Below are positions 60,307 through 64,000 of a stretch of DNA of 64,000 nt, in pieces; the stretch's first letter is position 1, and each line of letters begins with the position of its first letter. A program made the position numbers and the translations under genes. The stretch is from CAVUMR01 sp963742715 (GTDB taxonomy: Bacteria > Actinomycetota > Actinomycetes > Mycobacteriales > Micromonosporaceae): assembly GCA_963742715.1 (NCBI GenBank), contig CAVUMR010000001.1:1488001-1552000 (forward strand). The letters run 5' to 3'. The notes beneath the pieces were generated by a model. The model was not told where the DNA came from and made no database searches. It saw nothing but the letters and a program-made list of their open reading frames with translations.

Positions 60307-60484
60307 GGCGCGTAAACAGGGCCGGCGCGTAAATAGGGCCGCCGCGCAAACAGGGCCAGCGTCCAACAGAGCCAGCGCCCAACAGAGCCAGCGCCCAACA
60401 GAGCCAGCGTCCAACAGAGCCGGCGCGTGACAGGGCCGGCGCGTAAACAGGGCCGCCGCGCAAACAGCGCCGCCGCGCAACCCG
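60304..60484. repeat. Array of eleven 16-17-bp tandem repeats
   Basis: About eleven head-to-tail units of 16 or 17 bp, each beginning GCCxxCGC and ending in CA followed by GG, GA or GC. Three sub-types alternate (CGGCGCGTAAACA, CAGCGCCCAACA, CGCCGCGCAAACA cores). It fills most of the lipoprotein-phosphoesterase spacer. No open frame is supported. Confidence 0.9.
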
Positions 60485-60549
60485 CGCTTTGGTACGCCGG
60501 GCGCGAAAAGTGCGGCTCCTCCGGTGGTACTAGCCATATCGTTGCTGAT

Positions 60550-61371
60550 ATGCGAGTAGCGGTGCTGGCCGACGTACACGGAAATCTTCCTGCTCTTGAA
60601 GCGGTGCTGGCCGAGCCCGACGTGCGGGCGGCGGATGCGGTCGTCCTCAACGGCGACATCGCCACCGGGCCGATGCCGGCGGAGACGCTCGACGCGCTGA
60701 CCGCGCTGGGCGACCGCGCCATCTGGGTACACGGAAACTGCGAGCGCGAGCTGGTGGCGCACTACGACGGCCGGCCGGATCCGGACCTGCCGGCCGAAGC
60801 GGGCGCGATGACCGCGGGCGTCGTCGGCCTGTTAGAGCGGCAGCACCGGGACCTGCTCGACGGCCTGCCGCGGAACGTGACGCTCGACCTCGACGGGCTC
60901 GGGCCGGTCCGGTTCTGCCACGCCACCGCGCGGGACGACACCGAGATCGTGCTGGTCGACTCTCCGCCGGAGTACTACGCGGCGGCGTTTGATGGGGTCG
61001 ATGAGCAGGTGGTCGTGCTCGGTCACACGCACATGCCGTTCGACCGGCTGGTGGACCGGAGACGGTACGTCTGCGCGGGCAGTGTCGGCATGCCGTACGG
61101 CGGAACCGGCGCCTACTGGGCGCTCCTCGGGCCGGACGTCACACTCCGCCGTACCGCCTACGACCTCGACGCCGCGGCGGCCCGGTTGCGCGCGGACAGC
61201 AGGTGGCCGGGGGTGGACGAGTTCGTCCGGGAGAACGTGCTGGTGGTGCCGTCGGATCTGGAGGCGCTCGCGGTCTTCGGCCCGGCCAGCGAGCGCCAGC
61301 ACACCGGGGACTGGCGCGCCTTGGCACCCGGCTCGGCCGCCCGGCCCGACGTGACGGTCCGTCCACGGTGA
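60550..61371 (+). CDS. Metallophosphoesterase (YfcE/MJ0936-like)
   Basis: A 273-residue calcineurin-like phosphoesterase with all core motifs: VAVLADVHGNLPALEAVL (DxH), VVLNGDIATGP (GD), WVHGNCERE (GNCE in place of GNHD), FCHATARDD and VVLGHTHMPFDR (GHTH). It probably hydrolyses phosphodiesters in the cytoplasm; the substrate is unknown. ATG 60550 has no obvious ribosome binding site. Its last codons and stop are contained in a 32-bp sequence that recurs at 61774. Confidence 0.88.
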   Translation: MRVAVLADVHGNLPALEAVLAEPDVRAADAVVLNGDIATGPMPAETLDALTALGDRAIWVHGNCERELVAHYDGRPDPDLPAEAGAMTAGVVGLLERQHRDLLDGLPRNVTLDLDGLGPVRFCHATARDDTEIVLVDSPPEYYAAAFDGVDEQVVVLGHTHMPFDRLVDRRRYVCAGSVGMPYGGTGAYWALLGPDVTLRRTAYDLDAAAARLRADSRWPGVDEFVRENVLVVPSDLEALAVFGPASERQHTGDWRALAPGSAARPDVTVRPR

Positions 61372-61805
61372 CGACTGCTCTCCGGGGTATCCATCGGAGC
61401 GTCGGTTGATGCCAATGCAATCAGCGCACAAGCTGACGTGACATTCGGTATCAACGCTACGGTGAGCGCGAGCCTTGCGCAGTCGTATGGCTATTCGCAC
61501 AGTATTGCAGCAAGTAAGTACGCGAAAGTCGCAGAGGTTCAACCATGTCAGCCAGAGATCACTACCGGTGCTGTAGACATATCTATTCCCTCGGATACGT
61601 CCGGAGTCACCGTTGTGATCGTACCTGCGGGCGACGCAAGGGCTGCCGTTGCGTACCAAATCCAGCGCCAATAGGGCCCACAGCGCCGGCCGACGGATTT
61701 GGTGGTGGCGGCTGTCTATGTGCCGCCACCGACCTCCGTCTGATCGGCCGCTCCTATGCCCATTCGAATACCACGACGTGACGGTCCGTCCACGGTGACG
61801 ACTGC
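61347..61805. repeat. 32-bp direct repeats bounding an inserted segment
   Basis: Segments 61347-61378 and 61774-61805 are identical over 32 bases and similar for a few more. The left copy contains the 3' end of the phosphoesterase gene; the right copy lies just before polX. The ~395 bp between them is less GC-rich and holds a truncated gene. Confidence 0.85.
61379..61674 (+). pseudogene. 5'-truncated fragment of a secreted-protein gene
   Basis: An open frame entering from the repeat and ending TAG 61672-61674 reads GVSIGASVDANAISAQADVTFGINATVSASLAQSYGYSHSIAASKYAKVAEV...VTVVIVPAGDARAAVAYQIQRQ. No signal peptide or good start is present (a GTG at 61438 exists but lies inside the similarity). 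The alternating beta pattern and SYGYSHSI resemble C-terminal parts of actinobacterial secreted proteins. Codon use is less GC-rich than that of its neighbours. Confidence 0.55.
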
Positions 61806-61834
61806 CCTCCGCGGCCGCTCCTAGACTCGGCGGC

Positions 61835-64000
61835 ATGGCCCGGTCGAACGACGTCGTCGCCGAACTCCTCGGCGAGTACGCGGAGCTGGTCGCGATCGTC
61901 GGCTCGGACGCGTTCAAGGCCCGCGCGTACGAGAAGGCCGCCCGCGCGATCGCCGGCTATCCGTCCGAGCTGGACGGGCTCGACGAGGCCGGCATCCGGC
62001 AGATTCCCAACGTCGGTCGGTCGATCGCCGACAAGATCGCCGAAGCGCGGAACACCGGCACGTTCGCCCAGCTAGAAGAGCTGCGCGCGGAGATCCCGCC
62101 GGGCGTCCTGCGGCTGATGCGCATCCCGACTCTCGGACCCAAGAAAGCCCTGATGGTGTACCAGGAGCTGGGCATCGCCGAGGTCGACGAGCTGGCTGCC
62201 GCGATCGACGCGGGTCGGCTGCGCGGGTTGAAGGGGTTCGGTCCGAAGACCGAGGAGAACATCCGCGCCGGTATCGAGCTGATGCGCAAATCTGGTGGAC
62301 GGGTGCTGATGTCGGCCGCGCTGGACGTGGCCCAGCCGATCGTGACCGCACTGTCCACAGTGGCCGGATGTGTGCGGTGTACCTACGCCGGCTCGCTGCG
62401 GCGCGGCCGGGAGAGCATCGGCGATGTCGACATTCTCGCCGCGGCCGCTGACTCCACGCCGTTGATGGCGGCCTTCGCCGAGCTGCCGCAGGTCGAGCGG
62501 GTACTCGTGCGCGGCGAGACCAAGACGTCTATCCGTACCACCGCCGGCCTGCAGGTGGACCTGCGGGTGGTACCGCCGGAGTGCTGGGGCGCGGCACTGC
62601 AGTACTTCACCGGATCGCGCGAGCACAACGTGGCGGTACGCGAAATCGCGGTCGGCAAGGGCCTCAAGTTGTCCGAGTACGGGCTGTTCTCCGCCGAGTC
62701 GGGTGAGCTGATCGTGGCCGACACGGAGGAGGCCGTGTACAGCCGGCTGGGTCTGGCGTGGGTACCGCCGGAGCTGCGCGAAGACCGGGGCGAGGTGGCC
62801 GCGGCGCGGCGGGGTGAGGTGCCGGAGTTGGTCGATCTTGACGATCTGCGCGGTGACCTGCACACCCATACCGACCTGACCGACGGGGTCTCGTCGCTGA
62901 CCGAGATGCTCGACGCGGCGGCCGCCCGTGGCTACGACTATTACGCGGTCACCGACCACGCACCGGACCTGTTCATGCAGCGCATGACGCTGGACAAGGC
63001 GCTCGCGCAACGGGCCTCTCTCCGCGAGCTGCAACCGCGGTATCCGGATATGAAGCTGCTGCACGGTACCGAGCTGAACATCGGGCCGGACGGCTCGGTG
63101 GACTGGCCGCAGGACGTACTGGCCGGCTTCGACGTGTGCGTCGCCAGCGTGCACAGCCACTTCACGCTGTCCCGCGCGGAGCAGACCCGGCGGCTCATCC
63201 GGGCCTGCGAGAACCCGGGCGTACACGTGATCGGGCACCCGACCGGTCGCCTGATCGGCCGGCGCGAGCCGATCGACGTGGACCTGGACGCCGTGTTCGA
63301 GGTGGCCGCGCGTACCGGCACGATCATGGAGCTCAACGGCGGGCCGGACCGGCTCGACCTACGGGACGAGCACCTCCGCTGGGCGGCACGGCACGGCGTG
63401 CGGTTCGCGATCTCGTCCGACGCGCACGCGGTACCGCAGCTCGACTTCGTCCGGTACGCCACGATCACCGCCCGCCGTGGTTGGCTGCGCGCCGAGGACG
63501 TCGTGACGACCTGGCCGTACGAGCGACTGGTCGAACTGCTCCGCGATTCACGGCCGGCACCGTGGCCGTCCGTCGGTGGGTCGCGCGGCTGTGGCGGAGT
63601 CAGTTACCTGTCAGAAGCCCGAAATTCTTCTCGTCCACACCATGGGGATGTCGTCGTGGCTGGTCAAAGCATGAATGACCAGATATCCCCAACCGATGTC
63701 CACAAGCTGTGCACAGCACTGCCCACACGAATCCGTACGCGTCCACAGCTTTGTCCCCCGCCCTGTCCACCGGCGGGTTTGGCCTCCGGCCTCCTCGGTT
63801 CCTATGGTCTTGTGGCCGGCATGCCGCCCTCCCCGGGCCTGTCCCCGTTGAAGCACCACCTCGGCGGGAAACTGTCGTACCCCCGGGGTTGTCTTGTGTT
63901 CGCCGGTTCGGGCAATGGGCTGGAACGGGGGAACGGTGGCGGTCTCGGACGACATCCGCGCGGTCGGCGCCGCGCCGGATTTCGAGCGCACGCCGCCCCA
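61835..64000 (+). CDS. polX: DNA polymerase X family protein with PHP domain (no stop codon in window)
   Basis: Bacterial PolX: N-terminal helix-hairpin-helix part (ARSNDVVAELLGEYAELVAIVGSDAFKARAYEKAARAI, LRLMRIPTLGPKKALMVYQELG, LRGLKGFGPKTEENIRAG), polymerase core (YAGSLRRGRESIGDVDILAAA), and PHP phosphoesterase domain (DLHTHTDLTDG near residue 342, HSHFTLSRAEQTRRLIRAC, SSDAHAVPQLDFVRY). It probably acts in gap-filling repair. Similarity should end near residue 573 (about 63555), but the frame stays open through the intergenic region and past the dnaB start to the window edge. The true end is therefore unclear. Confidence 0.85.
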   Translation, partial: MARSNDVVAELLGEYAELVAIVGSDAFKARAYEKAARAIAGYPSELDGLDEAGIRQIPNVGRSIADKIAEARNTGTFAQLEELRAEIPPGVLRLMRIPTLGPKKALMVYQELGIAEVDELAAAIDAGRLRGLKGFGPKTEENIRAGIELMRKSGGRVLMSAALDVAQPIVTALSTVAGCVRCTYAGSLRRGRESIGDVDILAAAADSTPLMAAFAELPQVERVLVRGETKTSIRTTAGLQVDLRVVPPECWGAALQYFTGSREHNVAVREIAVGKGLKLSEYGLFSAESGELIVADTEEAVYSRLGLAWVPPELREDRGEVAAARRGEVPELVDLDDLRGDLHTHTDLTDGVSSLTEMLDAAAARGYDYYAVTDHAPDLFMQRMTLDKALAQRASLRELQPRYPDMKLLHGTELNIGPDGSVDWPQDVLAGFDVCVASVHSHFTLSRAEQTRRLIRACENPGVHVIGHPTGRLIGRREPIDVDLDAVFEVAARTGTIMELNGGPDRLDLRDEHLRWAARHGVRFAISSDAHAVPQLDFVRYATITARRGWLRAEDVVTTWPYERLVELLRDSRPAPWPSVGGSRGCGGVSYLSEARNSSRPHHGDVVVAGQSMNDQISPTDVHKLCTALPTRIRTRPQLCPPPCPPAGLASGLLGSYGLVAGMPPSPGLSPLKHHLGGKLSYPRGCLVFAGSGNGLERGNGGGLGRHPRGRRRAGFRAHAAP
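63696..63771 (+). promoter_or_regulatory. DnaA-box-like cluster upstream of dnaB
   Basis: ATGTCCACA (63696-63704), GCGTCCACA (63739-63747) and CTGTCCACC (63763-63771) keep the TCCAC core of DnaA boxes on the plus strand, 165-240 bases before the dnaB start. None is a perfect box. DnaA control of dnaB is an inference. Confidence 0.35.
63936..64000 (+). CDS. dnaB: Replicative DNA helicase DnaB (partial, 5' end only)
   Basis: The visible 21 codons from GTG 63936 read VAVSDDIRAVGAAPDFERTPP, matching the start of actinobacterial DnaB, which continues PQDxxAEQSVLGG. GGGGG lies five bases before the start. dnaB follows rplI in this genomic neighbourhood. Only the disordered N-terminus is present here, so the call rests on that short match and context. 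Confidence 0.75.
   Translation, partial: MAVSDDIRAVGAAPDFERTPP

Noticed and set aside
60304..60484. CRISPR array
   Set aside because: The 16-17-bp units have no spacers, so it is a tandem repeat.

Overview
The window is a high-GC actinobacterial chromosome segment centred on the replication origin. Gene order (DLW-39 / tRNA-Ile / DUF3566 / gyrA / gyrB / DUF721 / recF / gnd / dnaN / oriC / dnaA / rpmH / rnpA / yidD / yidC / jag / rsmG / parA / parB, then cwlM / trxA / trxB / anti-sigma / sigM / pseudokinase / murJ / Nudix / cca, and later ino1 / PadR / DUF5318 / ponA / GT87 / rpsF / ssb / rpsR / rplI / dnaB) is the classic actinomycete origin neighbourhood, also known from Mycobacterium. Protein style (long Gly/Pro/Ala-rich extensions, gnd between dnaN and recF, separate pseudokinase beside murJ) suggests Micromonosporaceae or a close relative. 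This is inferred from gene order and remembered family features, not from a database search.

Layout. 1-11.9 kb: replication and topology genes on the minus strand, including a gyrA interrupted by a full-size intein. 11.9-12.6 kb: oriC with DnaA boxes. 12.6-14.2 kb: dnaA. 14.7-17.8 kb: the rpmH-rnpA-yidD-yidC-jag set, closed by a strong terminator. 18.2-23.4 kb: rsmG-parA-parB-methyltransferase, with two perfect parS palindromes inside the parA reading frame and a very long ParA N-terminal extension. 23.5-26 kb: a Ddl-type ATP-grasp ligase and a PLP aminotransferase. 27-36 kb: the cell-wall/redox/envelope-stress block (cwlM, trxAB, sigM and its anti-sigma, pseudokinase, murJ, Nudix). 36-40.5 kb: cca, a cyclase-family hydrolase, an MFS transporter and an O6-alkylguanine repair protein. 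40.6-43.4 kb: an accessory cluster of snapalysin-like secreted metalloprotease paralogs, two with intact active sites, one with the catalytic Glu replaced by Thr, plus two degraded fragments. 43.6-54.7 kb: ino1, PadR, ponA and membrane/sugar-polymer genes. 55-60.2 kb: a surface protein, the rpsF-ssb-rpsR-rplI ribosomal/SSB group, membrane proteins and a lipoprotein. 60.5-64 kb: metallophosphoesterase, a foreign-looking gene fragment between 32-bp direct repeats, polX, and the start of dnaB at the right edge.

A recurring oddity is short tandem repetition. Four minus-strand genes (the ddl-like ligase, cwlM, trxA and the cyclase) have their 3' ends, including or overlapping the stop codon, tandemly copied downstream. 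There are further arrays at 42.7 and 60.3 kb, and in-frame repeats inside DUF721, Jag, ParA and two membrane proteins. DnaA-box-like motifs lie in oriC and also before gyrA, before dnaA and before dnaB, which may couple DnaA activity to these replication genes.
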